Positions 1 to 8,752 of a stretch of 45,002 nt of DNA are shown one piece after another. The stretch is taken from assembly GCA_902796965.1 (NCBI GenBank), contig CADBRA010000003.1, positions 1 to 45,002 of the forward strand, written 5' to 3'. A program made the position numbers and the translations under genes. This DNA is from an uncultured Eubacteriales bacterium (GTDB lineage: Bacteria; Bacillota; Clostridia; Peptostreptococcales; Anaerovoracaceae). The notes below the pieces were generated by a model. That model made no database searches and had not been told where the DNA came from. It worked only from the letters and a program-made list of their open reading frames with translations. The stretch's first letter is position 1. Every line of letters begins with the position of its first letter.

Positions 1-283
1 CACATAAAGACATAAAAAGACCTGATATGAGCCTTTCATACGCTGGCGGCACAATACACACATATATTGGCACTTTGCACAAATGCTGTTGGAATGCATG
101 CTGGTGTACCAGAGCTGAACAGACATGAGGACTCCTGCTTCAATCATTGCCATTAAAAATGATAGGAGGCACACGCATTACCTGATCGCCTGTGTGCTCA
201 TTATCCTGTGCGCTACTGATAGATAAAAATATACATACCGAGATTCCTTATGACATAACCGGAAAACTTATGACTGTGCTGAT

Positions 284-304
284 TTTGTCCGCGGAGCGGT
301 CGTA
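284..304. repeat. 21-bp dispersed repeat, copy 1
   Basis: These 21 bases recur exactly at 23373-23393. They contain the hairpin GTCCGC-GGA-GCGGTC. This copy lies just beyond the nifJ terminator and the other just beyond the nadE terminator. It is the best-conserved pair in a family of small GGA-loop hairpins found through the window. Confidence 0.75.
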
Positions 305-306
305 AG

Positions 307-340
307 AAAAAAGCGCGCTGCCTGATGAATGACAGCGCGC
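307..340 (-). terminator. Rho-independent terminator of nifJ
   Basis: A perfect 8-bp stem GCGCGCTG/CAGCGCGC (arms 313-320 and 333-340) is followed on the minus strand by six T. It lies about 110 bases beyond the nifJ stop. A second hairpin (arms 342-348 and 358-364, CCGGGAA/TTCCCGG) sits between stop and terminator. Positions 1-300 hold no gene I can support, only a weak 6-bp inverted repeat GCACAC/GTGTGC near 169-197. Confidence 0.85.
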
Positions 341-448
341 CCCGGGAAGAAAATTCTTTCCCGGAAGGAGTTAATGATGGCTATATTATTCCATGCTCGC
401 CTGAGGTCAGGCACAGCTTCTATGAAAATATTTATCTTTATTTCAATA

Positions 449-3400
449 TTAGAATATCGATTCAGGCGATTCCGCGAGTCTCTTGTAAGTCGTGTAACGC
501 TGTTTAGCATCTGCTTCCGACTTTGCGAAAAGCTCATCGACAGTGTCAGGGAATGCCGTAGTAAGCTGAGCATATCTGACCTCGCTCATGAGGAAGTCCC
601 TGAAGCTTGCAGTCGGCTCCTTGGAATCGAGTATGAACGGATTCTTTCCTTCTTTTTTGAGATCAGGGTTGAATCGGTACAGATGCCAGTAGCCGGCTTC
701 CACGGCATCCTTCATAACTTCCTGTGCCTTGTTCATGCCCTTCTTGATGCCATGGTTGATGCAAGGCGAATAAGCGATGATGAGCGAAGGACCGTCGTAC
801 GCCTCGGCTTCCTTAACCGCCTTGAGAACCTGGTTTCTGTCGGCGCCCATGGCTACCTGTGCAACATATACGTAGCCGTATGCCATGGCCATGAGTCCGA
901 GGTCTTTTTTCTTAGTCTTTTTGCCTGAAGCTGCGAACATCGCAATAGCGGCTGCAGGTGTCGCCTTTGACGACTGTCCGCCTGTGTTCGAATATACTTC
1001 TGTGTCAAATACGACAACGTTGACGTTTTCGCCTGAAGCAAGCACGTGATCAAGTCCGCCGTAACCTATATCATAAGCCCAGCCGTCACCGCCGAACAGC
1101 CAGATGCTGCGCTTCGCAGCATAATCTTTTCTGTCGAGTATGTCTCTTACTACATCAGCTGCCTCGCCTTTAACATCTGCCGACTCCAGAAGGCTGAGAT
1201 ACTTCTGTGCCACAGGATAATTTGCCTCGCGGTCATCAAATGTTGCGAGATATTCCTCTGCAGCGGCTTTGCATTCTGCAGAGACATCCATGGAAGCGAG
1301 CTTCTCTGTGTCAGCCTTGACTTTGTCGCGAAGCTGTCTGTTAGCTGAAGCGATGCCGAGACCGAATTCTGCATTGTCTTCAAACAGTGAATTGCCCCAT
1401 GCTGGTCCCTTGCCCTCTGAATCGTGAGTATAAGGCGCTGACGGATACGATGCTCCCCATATAGACGAGCAGCCTGTTGCATTGGCAATGATCATGTCAT
1501 CACCGAACAGCTGAGTTACGAGCTTGGCGTATGGAGTTTCGCCGCAGCCGGCGCATGCTCCTGAGAATTCGAAATATGGGCATCCGAACTGGCTGTTCTT
1601 TACATTATCTGCCGGTATGAAGCGCTTTTCGGCAGTCTTATCAGCAGCATATTCCCAGTTCTCGATCTGATCTTCTGACTCGGCGATAGGCTTGAGAACG
1701 AGAGATTTCGGATTTGATGGGCAGACATCAGCACAAACGCCGCATCCGAGACAGTCGAGCGGTGAAACCTGTATTCTGAATTCGAATTTGCCCTTGAGTT
1801 TTGCGCCCTTGGCCGGAACAGTATCAAATCCTGCAGGCTTTTTGTCGAGTTCATCTACTGGAACGAGTACTGGTCTGATCGCCGCATGAGGGCAGACAAA
1901 CGAGCACTGGTTGCACTGAATGCACTTGTCCGAAGTCCATCTTGGAACATTTGTCGCTACGCCGCGCTTTTCATAAGCAGCTGTGCCTGAAGGAAGAATT
2001 CCGTTGATATCCTCGGTGAATACACTGACAGGCAGGTTATTACCCTCCTGTCTTGATATAGGATCCAGAACATTCTTGATAAAGTCAGGAACATTTCTCT
2101 CCTTCTCAGGTTCATCGGCTGCATCAGCCCATGCTGCAGGAATTTCTATCCTTCTGAATTCCTCGGCTCCTCTTTCTACAGCTACATTGTTCATTGCAAC
2201 GATATCGTCGCCCATGAAACCATAGTTGTCAATTACGGCTTCCTTGAGATATTTAACAGCATCATCTAAAGGAATTACCTTTGACAGCGCAAAGAACGCC
2301 GACTGCATGATCATGTTGATCCTGTTTCCGAGTCCGATTTCTTCACCGATTTTTACTGCATTGATCGTGTAGAAATTGACTTCTTTAGCGGCCAGTTCTC
2401 TCTTCATTTTCCCAGGAAGATGCTTGTCTAACTCATCTTCGTCCCAGATACAGTTGAGCAGGAACGTTCCGCCCGGTTTAAGATCCTTGAGCATGTCATA
2501 TGTGTTTACGTATGCCGGATTGTGGCATGCTACAAAGTTTGCCGTATGTATGAAATATGTAGATTTAATAGGATTCTTTCCGAATCTCAGATGCGAAATA
2601 GTTATGCCGCCTGATTTCTTTGAGTCGTATTCGAAATAACCCTGAGCGTACATGTCTGTGTTGTCGCCTATGATCTTGATGGCGCTCTTGTTTGCGCCGA
2701 CAGTTCCATCTGAGCCAAGACCCCAGAACTTGCACTGGATTGTGCCCTCTGTATCTGTATTGAAACCCGGAACCGGAGTCAGAGACTTGAACGTAATATC
2801 ATCGATGATACCTATTGTGAAGTCTTCTATCTGCGAATCGGATTCCAGATTCTTGTAAACTGCTGCAATCTGGTCAGGAGTAGTATCCTTTGAGGCGAGT
2901 CCGTATCTGCCTCCGATGACTTCAGGCGCGTTTTCTGTCCCGTAGAGCACGCTTCTGACATCAAGGAGCAGCGGTTCTCCTGATGCTCCCGGCTCTTTTG
3001 TCCTGTCGAGAACAGCTATTCTCTTGCACGATTTCGGGAGCACACTCAGGAAATGTTTTGCTGAAAACGGTCTATACAGTCTTACCTTAATAGCTCCGAC
3101 TTTCTTTCCTTCTTTTGTAAGCTTGTCTATTACTTCCTCGATAGTCTCACATACTGAACCCATCGCCACGATCACATACTCGGCATCAGGAGCGCCAATA
3201 TAGTCAAACGGCTTATAGTGTCTGCCTGTAGCCTTGCCTATCTCATCCATGTAATACGCTACGATGTCAGGAATAGCTTCATAATGCTTGTTCTGAGCTT
3301 CTCTGCCCTGGAAATAAATATCCGGGTTTTCTGCAGTTCCGATTTCCTTAGGGTGATCCGGACTGAGCGCCTTTGCCCTGAATTCAGCAAGAGCCTCTCT

Positions 3401-3991
3401 GTCGAGCAGCTTGTCAAAGACATCATAATCTATAGTCTCGATCTTCTGGATTTCATGTGATGTGCGGAATCCATCGAAGAAATGCAGGAAAGGAGCAGAT
3501 GCCTTTATCGCTGATAAATGTGCCACACCTGCGAGATCCATAACTTCCTGTACGGATGCCGAAGCGAGCATAGCGAAGCCGGTCTGGCGCGTAGCCATGA
3601 CATCAGACTGATCACCGAAAATGCTCAGCGTATGAGTCGAAACAGCTCTGGCCGAAACGTGGAAAACACCCGGCAGACATTCAGCTGCTATTTTGTACAT
3701 ATTCGGTATCATAAGGAGAAGTCCCTGTGAAGCCGTATAAGTTGTAGTGAGCGCACCGGCTGCCAATGATCCGTGAACCGCTCCGGATGCTCCTCCCTCG
3801 GACTGCATCTCGACTACTTTTACCTCCTGACCGAAAAGATTCTTTTTGCCCTTTGCGGCCCAGTCATCTGTAAGTTCAGCCATGACTGAAGACGGAGTGA
3901 TCGGATAGATCGCTGCCACTTCAGTGAATGCATATGAGGCATATGCCGCGGCGGTGTTGCCGTCCATGGTCTTCATCTTTTTCTCAGACAT
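449..3991 (-). CDS. nifJ: Pyruvate:ferredoxin (flavodoxin) oxidoreductase, single-chain
   Basis: This cytoplasmic enzyme oxidatively decarboxylates pyruvate to acetyl-CoA and CO2, reducing ferredoxin or flavodoxin. The protein is about 1,180 residues, the full length of homodimeric PFORs. The N-terminal domain carries the YPITPSS segment. Two [4Fe-4S] ferredoxin motifs follow, CIQCNQCSFVCP near residue 688 and CLGCGVCADVCP near 746. The proximal-cluster region CAGCGETP is near 816, and the thiamine pyrophosphate site GDGWAYDIGYGG is near 968 with NTGGQSSKATP near 1003. Two ATGs are adjacent. AAAGGAG sits 3 bases before the first (3994) and 6 before the second, so I chose the second. The gene appears monocistronic, with its own promoter, a structured leader and a terminator. 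It is the central catabolic enzyme of the window. Confidence 0.97.
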   Translation of the reverse strand: MSEKKMKTMDGNTAAAYASYAFTEVAAIYPITPSSVMAELTDDWAAKGKKNLFGQEVKVVEMQSEGGASGAVHGSLAAGALTTTYTASQGLLLMIPNMYKIAAECLPGVFHVSARAVSTHTLSIFGDQSDVMATRQTGFAMLASASVQEVMDLAGVAHLSAIKASAPFLHFFDGFRTSHEIQKIETIDYDVFDKLLDREALAEFRAKALSPDHPKEIGTAENPDIYFQGREAQNKHYEAIPDIVAYYMDEIGKATGRHYKPFDYIGAPDAEYVIVAMGSVCETIEEVIDKLTKEGKKVGAIKVRLYRPFSAKHFLSVLPKSCKRIAVLDRTKEPGASGEPLLLDVRSVLYGTENAPEVIGGRYGLASKDTTPDQIAAVYKNLESDSQIEDFTIGIIDDITFKSLTPVPGFNTDTEGTIQCKFWGLGSDGTVGANKSAIKIIGDNTDMYAQGYFEYDSKKSGGITISHLRFGKNPIKSTYFIHTANFVACHNPAYVNTYDMLKDLKPGGTFLLNCIWDEDELDKHLPGKMKRELAAKEVNFYTINAVKIGEEIGLGNRINMIMQSAFFALSKVIPLDDAVKYLKEAVIDNYGFMGDDIVAMNNVAVERGAEEFRRIEIPAAWADAADEPEKERNVPDFIKNVLDPISRQEGNNLPVSVFTEDINGILPSGTAAYEKRGVATNVPRWTSDKCIQCNQCSFVCPHAAIRPVLVPVDELDKKPAGFDTVPAKGAKLKGKFEFRIQVSPLDCLGCGVCADVCPSNPKSLVLKPIAESEDQIENWEYAADKTAEKRFIPADNVKNSQFGCPYFEFSGACAGCGETPYAKLVTQLFGDDMIIANATGCSSIWGASYPSAPYTHDSEGKGPAWGNSLFEDNAEFGLGIASANRQLRDKVKADTEKLASMDVSAECKAAAEEYLATFDDREANYPVAQKYLSLLESADVKGEAADVVRDILDRKDYAAKRSIWLFGGDGWAYDIGYGGLDHVLASGENVNVVVFDTEVYSNTGGQSSKATPAAAIAMFAASGKKTKKKDLGLMAMAYGYVYVAQVAMGADRNQVLKAVKEAEAYDGPSLIIAYSPCINHGIKKGMNKAQEVMKDAVEAGYWHLYRFNPDLKKEGKNPFILDSKEPTASFRDFLMSEVRYAQLTTAFPDTVDELFAKSEADAKQRYTTYKRLAESPESIF

Positions 3992-4024
3992 CATTAACTC
4001 CTTTGATTCAGCTGTTTTAATAAC

Positions 4025-4126
4025 GAAAAAAAGCTAAAACGAGAAGGCTTCATCTAACAAAAGACGAGCGCCTGAACGCCCGTGCTTTAAGATGTATGCT
4101 AACCCATCTGCTTACATTCCTTCTCG
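4025..4126 (-). ncRNA. Structured 5' leader of nifJ, candidate cis-regulatory RNA
   Basis: The leader begins about 10 bases after the nifJ -10 box. An 8-bp outer stem CGAGAAGG/CCTTCTCG (4119-4126 with 4040-4047) encloses two hairpins, AGATG/CATCT (4090-4109) and ACGGGCGT-TCAG-GCGCTCGT (4064-4083). The downstream strand of the outer stem is followed by TTTTAGCTTTTTTT, so it could act as a terminator. A second AGATG (minus strand, 4051-4055) can compete for the same CATCT (4090-4094), giving two exclusive folds. It does not match the TPP, SAM-I, c-di-GMP, glutamine, THF or T-box consensus as I know them. The stems are seen directly; the regulatory role is inferred. Confidence 0.5.
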
Positions 4127-4139
4127 GAATTTGTCTTTT

Positions 4140-4168
4140 ATCATAGTTTAATACTGTGCAGTAGTCAA
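4140..4168 (-). promoter_or_regulatory. Sigma-A promoter of nifJ
   Basis: TTGACT (4163-4168), a 17-base spacer and TATGAT (4140-4145), reading on the minus strand. It is the best match in the nifJ upstream region and places the transcript start near 4133. Confidence 0.75.
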
Positions 4169-4232
4169 ACATGTACGGGCATGTATACAATATTTTTGCA
4201 CAAACGTGCATTTTCATGAGCAGCAGCCGGAT

Positions 4233-6761
4233 TCATATTTGTTCAATCATTCTTAAAATATCCTCCGTGCGTTCATCAAAAACGCATATTCGCATCACGC
4301 GCGCTCCGCGCGCAGCGAGGCTGCCTGCTTCGGAAATTCTGTCTACCGGCCTCGGAGAATATATGACAGAACTGCAGAATTCATCATTCGAAACGACTGG
4401 AAATTCAGCACCCGTGCGGTCACGGAGTGCCCATGCTCCCTCTCTGCAGTAATGATATCTGTGCCGCGCGCTGCAGCACCTGCCGCAGCTGCCTGCAGCG
4501 CGCCACGGATCATATAATATGCTGCCTGTCGGACAGTGCTCCGTGTACATCATCGGAATTCTGCCATAAACCGTAACGCTGCATGGGACGCCTGCCCAGT
4601 CAAAGCGGAATCTGTCGCGGGCGCCCGGTTCCTCAGCTATTGCCGCGGATATCATGCCTCTATCAGCCCAGTATGTAACAGATACAGAGTTAAGAATATT
4701 CATGTTGAGATCAAGAGAAAACGGAACTCCGGCTTTGTCGGCGCAGTAAACGTGTGACGGATTCTGTACTTTTACAGCCCTGATGATTCCTCTGTCATGA
4801 AGCTGTCTTAGCCCTGTAACCAGGACGTCGATTTCAAAGTCTGACAGCCTGTGAGTGACAGCCGGAAGAACGGCCTCGGCCACTCCGTTCACAGACGCGG
4901 CTGCGCTGATGACAGCGCTGTCGGCCTTTTCGCCTGTGAGCAGCACACTGGGAACAGCAAGTGAGATTCTACCGCGCTGCTCTTCAGTAAGATCACTTAA
5001 AGCGGCTGCAGCAGCTGCAATCCTGTCTGCCGCGCCCGGCACATCATAAAAATAAAGTTCGATGCCGGGCGCCCGCTCCGCTGCGCGTTCCTCTGCTTCG
5101 TCATCAACGGTATACCTGCTGCGTTCAATCGAACGCCCGAATTTTTCCCTGCGTTCCTCAGCGAAGCGCGCACACTCTGCCTCCGCTTCTTCTCCATCGG
5201 ACGGATGAAGTGCGTCTGTTCTCTGTTTCGTAAGTTCATTCAGCACTTCCCTCCTGAGCGAGTTTATCATAGCCGCCGGCACAAACGGACTGCCTTTCAG
5301 CTCTATTTCGGCTCCCGTGCAGACGTACGGTGTGCCGCCAGTGCGCGCGAGCTTGGTTTTCAGCATGTCTGCGCCGGGCGCATGCTCCCTGGCCTGCTGA
5401 AGCAGTTCACTGCTCTTCACAACGCATTTTATGCCTGCAGCACCAGCAGTAAGTGTAAGACAGTTCCCGGTCGCTCCGCTTAAGACAAACTCAACCGGTA
5501 CAAGCTTTTCATGCTTTTCGGCAATCTCACCGGCCTCACGCATCAGTTCCTTATCTGTAATTTTATATACGGCTGATCCCGCCGAAGGTATACCATTGTC
5601 AATTCTCAGATCACCGGCCTCAACGATCATTCCCTCGCCTGCCGTTTTAACAAGCCGTCCGCTTTTCAGATCGCGAATATATGTAACGATGTTTCCGGCC
5701 GATTTGAGACCGTCTCTTATCTCGATTCCGTCCCCGTTGGAAAGTGTATCCTCAAGCTCAATTACAGCGTGACGGCGGATCTTGTCATAGCTTTTCATGC
5801 GTCCTGTTCTTATCCCCTGATTCTTAGGAGAACTCCCGGACATCATCTCTCTGCTGTTCGTTCCTTTGAAATATGCATCCGTAAAGCTTCCTCTGCTGTA
5901 GATTTGTCTCAGCTTAAGCATGTCTATGTCATACTGCCTGTCAGGAATCTTTTCGCCGCATGCAGCTGCGTCGAGGTATTTCCTGTAGATAGATGTAACG
6001 ACCGCAGTGTACTCGGCCGATTTCATTCTGCCTTCGATCTTGATGGAATCGACGCCGGCTTCCGCTATTTCATCTATGTGGCCGAGCAGGCACATATCCT
6101 TGGGACTCAGCTGATATCCCTGCTCTGTTACAGATTCTCCGTCTTTAAGCATAGTATAGAGCATCCTGCATGGCTGAGCGCATTTGCCTCTGTTGCCGCT
6201 TCTTCCTCCGATAAAAGCGCTCATGCGGCACTGACCTGACAGACATATGCATATGGCTCCATGCGCGAATATCTCTATCTCTGTTTCGCCCTTTTCTATG
6301 CAAATTTTCCTGATCTCAGGAAATGAAAGCTCACGCGCGAGAACAACGCGGCTCGCTCCTGCGCGCTCGGCTTCCCGAACACCTCCAGCGCTGTATATAG
6401 TAGACTGAGTGCTCATGTGCACCGGCAGCTTCGGCAGATATTCGTGAATCAGCGACGCCAGCCCGGCATCCTGAACGATTACCGCATCCGTGCCGTATTT
6501 ATACAGCTTTGCCGCAAACTCGAGAGCATCACCCGCCTCGTCATCATACAGAAGGATGTTAAGCGCCGCATGTATATCGACTCCATACGTGTGTGCGTAA
6601 TCTATCGCCCTTCTGAGCTCATCATCATCAAAATTATCTGCTCCGGCTCTTGCATTGAATGATGATCCTCCAAGATAGACTGCGTCTGCTCCTGCGGCTA
6701 CCGCCGCCCTGAGCTGAGCTTTCCCGCCTGCCGGAACGAGCAGTTCTGGTATTCCAGTCAT
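4233..6761 (-). CDS. Peptidase U32 family protein with C-terminal DUF3656-type region
   Basis: The protein is 842 residues. The N-terminal half is a typical U32 (YrrO/RlhA/TrhP-like) TIM-barrel domain, with LLVPAGG at 8-13 and AGADAVYLGG at 23-32. The signature FAHGAICICLSGQC is at 165-178, with further cysteines C194 and C198 in GKCAQPCR. Cysteines 171, 178, 194 and 198 fit the family's iron-sulphur ligand set. Characterised relatives hydroxylate rRNA or tRNA using prephenate-derived chemistry, so RNA modification is more likely than proteolysis; this is inferred. The long C-terminal half resembles the DUF3656 extension of RlhA-type members. AAGGAG lies 8 bases before the ATG. It follows argF by 120 bases, across a terminator, so transcription may be read-through or its own. 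Confidence 0.88.
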   Translation of the reverse strand: MTGIPELLVPAGGKAQLRAAVAAGADAVYLGGSSFNARAGADNFDDDELRRAIDYAHTYGVDIHAALNILLYDDEAGDALEFAAKLYKYGTDAVIVQDAGLASLIHEYLPKLPVHMSTQSTIYSAGGVREAERAGASRVVLARELSFPEIRKICIEKGETEIEIFAHGAICICLSGQCRMSAFIGGRSGNRGKCAQPCRMLYTMLKDGESVTEQGYQLSPKDMCLLGHIDEIAEAGVDSIKIEGRMKSAEYTAVVTSIYRKYLDAAACGEKIPDRQYDIDMLKLRQIYSRGSFTDAYFKGTNSREMMSGSSPKNQGIRTGRMKSYDKIRRHAVIELEDTLSNGDGIEIRDGLKSAGNIVTYIRDLKSGRLVKTAGEGMIVEAGDLRIDNGIPSAGSAVYKITDKELMREAGEIAEKHEKLVPVEFVLSGATGNCLTLTAGAAGIKCVVKSSELLQQAREHAPGADMLKTKLARTGGTPYVCTGAEIELKGSPFVPAAMINSLRREVLNELTKQRTDALHPSDGEEAEAECARFAEERREKFGRSIERSRYTVDDEAEERAAERAPGIELYFYDVPGAADRIAAAAAALSDLTEEQRGRISLAVPSVLLTGEKADSAVISAAASVNGVAEAVLPAVTHRLSDFEIDVLVTGLRQLHDRGIIRAVKVQNPSHVYCADKAGVPFSLDLNMNILNSVSVTYWADRGMISAAIAEEPGARDRFRFDWAGVPCSVTVYGRIPMMYTEHCPTGSILYDPWRAAGSCGRCCSARHRYHYCREGAWALRDRTGAEFPVVSNDEFCSSVIYSPRPVDRISEAGSLAARGARVMRICVFDERTEDILRMIEQI

Positions 6762-6775
6762 ATATATAACTCCTT

Positions 6776-6803
6776 AAAAAATAAGGGATGCTTATCGCAT
6801 CCC
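6776..6803 (-). terminator. Terminator between argF and the U32 gene
   Basis: A perfect 7-bp stem GGGATGC/GCATCCC with a 5-base loop is followed on the minus strand by TTATTTTTT. It ends only about 15 bases before the U32 gene start, and the T-tract almost abuts that gene's ribosome site. Confidence 0.8.
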
Positions 6804-6880
6804 ATGATCTTGTAAGCGGCCATCAGACTCTGCAGTCTCTGCTGAACAGAGCCATCTATTTAATGATTTCTGTCCTGCGA

Positions 6881-7888
6881 TCAGTCTCTGTCAGGATCGT
6901 CAGCCATCGTCGCTACTATTACTGCTTTTATGCTGTGCATACGGTTTTCAGCTTCGTCAAAGACTACAGAATGAGGGCCTCTGAACACTTCGTCCGTAAC
7001 CTCACGGATATCATATCCTTTTTCCTTCCATGCTGCTGCAGTTCTTGTCTCGAAGTCGTGGAAAGCCGGCAGGCAGTGCATGAAAAGCACATCCGGATTG
7101 CCAGTAGCTTCGAGCAGGTCCTCTGTTACCTTAAACGGAGTAAGCATCCTGACTCTTTCCGGTGTCTTGTCTTCTTCTCCCATCGACGCCCATACATCTG
7201 TGTATATAACGTCAGCTCCGCTGACAGCGGAAATATCCGATGATACAGTTATTTCGGCTCCCGTTTCCTTAGCAGCTTCCCTCGCTTTTGCGAGAACATC
7301 TTCGTCGACCTCAAGTTCATCAGGTCCGAATGCAGCGAAGTCGATGCCCATCTTCGCGCAGCCGTACATCCATGCATATGACATGTTGTTTCTGATGTCG
7401 CCGCAGAACACTACCTTGCACTCGTTAAGAGGCTTATCGATATGTTCTTCCATTGTCAGCATATCGGCCAGAATCTGAGTAGGATGATCCACGTCAGTGA
7501 GTCCGTTCCACACCGGCACTCCACTGTATTTCGCAAGATCCTCGACAAGCGTCTGTTCAAATCCCCTGTACTCGATGCCGTCATAGAATCTTCCGAGAAC
7601 TTTCGCCGAATCCTCAACAGACTCCTTTTTGCCGAACTGAGAGCTGTTCTTATCAAGGAACGTCACTCCGGCCCCCTCGTCCATCGCTGCAACCTCGAAT
7701 GAGCAGCGCGTGCGCGTGGATGTCTTATCGAAGAGCAGAACTATATTCTTGCCTGCAAGCAGATCGCCTTTTATGCCTGACTTTTTCTTTGCCTTGAGTC
7801 TGTGTGCCAGATCGAGCATATATCTGATTTCCTCTGTCGAGAAATCCATCAGTGTAAGAAAGCTTCTTCCTCTGAGATCAACCGCCAT
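6881..7888 (-). CDS. argF: Ornithine carbamoyltransferase, catabolic-like length
   Basis: The enzyme transfers a carbamoyl group between carbamoyl phosphate and ornithine to make citrulline (or the reverse), in the cytoplasm. Carbamoyl-phosphate binding STRTR is at 57-61, HPTQ at 135-138 and the ornithine-site HCLP at 271-274. The start at 7888 has AGGAGG about 9 bases upstream; a longer reading frame lacks such a site and would overlap the upstream gene. At 335 residues, and with N-terminal LRGRSFLTLMDF, it resembles ArcB-type enzymes more than the roughly 310-residue anabolic ones. No arcA or arcC is in view, so the direction of the reaction is undecided. It follows the DUF1836 gene by 25 bases, probably as one operon. 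Confidence 0.95.
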   Translation of the reverse strand: MAVDLRGRSFLTLMDFSTEEIRYMLDLAHRLKAKKKSGIKGDLLAGKNIVLLFDKTSTRTRCSFEVAAMDEGAGVTFLDKNSSQFGKKESVEDSAKVLGRFYDGIEYRGFEQTLVEDLAKYSGVPVWNGLTDVDHPTQILADMLTMEEHIDKPLNECKVVFCGDIRNNMSYAWMYGCAKMGIDFAAFGPDELEVDEDVLAKAREAAKETGAEITVSSDISAVSGADVIYTDVWASMGEEDKTPERVRMLTPFKVTEDLLEATGNPDVLFMHCLPAFHDFETRTAAAWKEKGYDIREVTDEVFRGPHSVVFDEAENRMHSIKAVIVATMADDPDRD

Positions 7889-7913
7889 AATTGCATTTCC
7901 TCCTGTTTTTCTA

Positions 7914-8582
7914 TTAAAGTTCACTAATGCCGTCTTCTTTGTCCCTTGACACAGTCTGTTTCTGAATCTTGAATTTTTCCTGCTTTTCTTTTTCAGGTTC
8001 CTCAAAATATACTTTCATGAGCTGGTTCGCGAGATATTTCTCGACCGCTGCTCTCATCGAAAGAGTCAGGATCAGTATCAAAACCTCCATGCGCTCATCG
8101 TCTTCGATATCTGTATCCTCTATGCGCCGCTTTATCTGAGCAACACTATCGTCGAGTCCGTCAAAAAACTCGATTCTGCTCTTTTCGACAACTCCCTCCG
8201 CGATATTGTAAAGCACCTCCGGACTGATTGAATCGTCGTACGCGGAATTAAAGCTGTCTATAAGAGGCTTCATGATCTTGCTGATGTCTTCCATCTTGAA
8301 AATACTCCTGAGATAGATGACCATCGCTATCATTACGAGATGCTCTTTTGTGTATTTCTTTCCGTTCGGTCTCGCTATAAGCCCCTTTTTCGCATAGTTG
8401 TTGATCGTCGACTTCGTGACATATTTCTCGGACAGTCCTCCGTCGATTCTGTCGAGGAATTTCCTGAAAAATCCTTCGGTCTGATCTATATAGAGATCCA
8501 TGTCAGGCATCGTGTCGACAGTAATTATTCCGTTCTCTTTTATAAGATTCAGCTGCTGCTTTAAAAATTCTTCGTATCTCAT
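7914..8582 (-). CDS. DUF1836 domain protein, probable MerR-like transcriptional regulator
   Basis: This 222-residue protein belongs to a family common in Firmicutes and largely uncharacterised. Residues 57-95 form a winged-helix-like segment (TKSTINNYAKKGLIARP and the following helix) resembling the MerR DNA-binding fold. The rest is helical, with a charged, glutamate- and lysine-rich C-terminus. AAGGCGG precedes the ATG by about 6 bases. It is first in a probable operon with argF, 25 bases apart. A palindrome covers the -10 box of the promoter upstream, which suggests autoregulation and control of ornithine carbamoyltransferase. That role is inferred from context only. Confidence 0.85.
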   Translation of the reverse strand: MRYEEFLKQQLNLIKENGIITVDTMPDMDLYIDQTEGFFRKFLDRIDGGLSEKYVTKSTINNYAKKGLIARPNGKKYTKEHLVMIAMVIYLRSIFKMEDISKIMKPLIDSFNSAYDDSISPEVLYNIAEGVVEKSRIEFFDGLDDSVAQIKRRIEDTDIEDDERMEVLILILTLSMRAAVEKYLANQLMKVYFEEPEKEKQEKFKIQKQTVSRDKEDGISEL

Positions 8583-8634
8583 ATCTTATCCGCCTTTCGG
8601 GTTACTGCTTCATTCTGCTGATTATGTATTTGGT

Positions 8635-8669
8635 AACCATATTATATGGTTTTTACAGACACCAGTCAA
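8635..8669 (-). promoter_or_regulatory. Sigma-A promoter of DUF1836-argF with overlapping palindrome
   Basis: TTGACT (8664-8669), a 17-base spacer and a perfect TATAAT (8641-8646). The palindrome AACCATAT-T-ATATGGTT (8635-8651) spans the -10 box, so a bound repressor would block RNA polymerase. The promoter is seen directly; the operator role is inferred. Confidence 0.75.
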
Positions 8670-8706
8670 TACATACAGATACACTTCCAGCGCTTTGCTG
8701 TTTTTT

Positions 8707-8721
8707 GTCAGCGGAGCTGAC
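8707..8721. repeat. GGA-loop mini-hairpin GTCAGC-GGA-GCTGAC
   Basis: A perfect 6-bp stem with a 3-base loop, between genes. Its exact reverse complement is at 25553-25567. It is a member of the dispersed hairpin family. Confidence 0.6.
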
Positions 8722-8752
8722 ACAGGTCCGCCGATTTCATGCGTACTTTTAA

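Noticed and set aside
4025-4126. T-box or a known riboswitch (TPP, SAM-I, glutamine, c-di-GMP-I, THF) before nifJ
   Set aside because: The conserved core sequences of those classes are absent. GATGAAGCC is present but without the rest of SAM-I.
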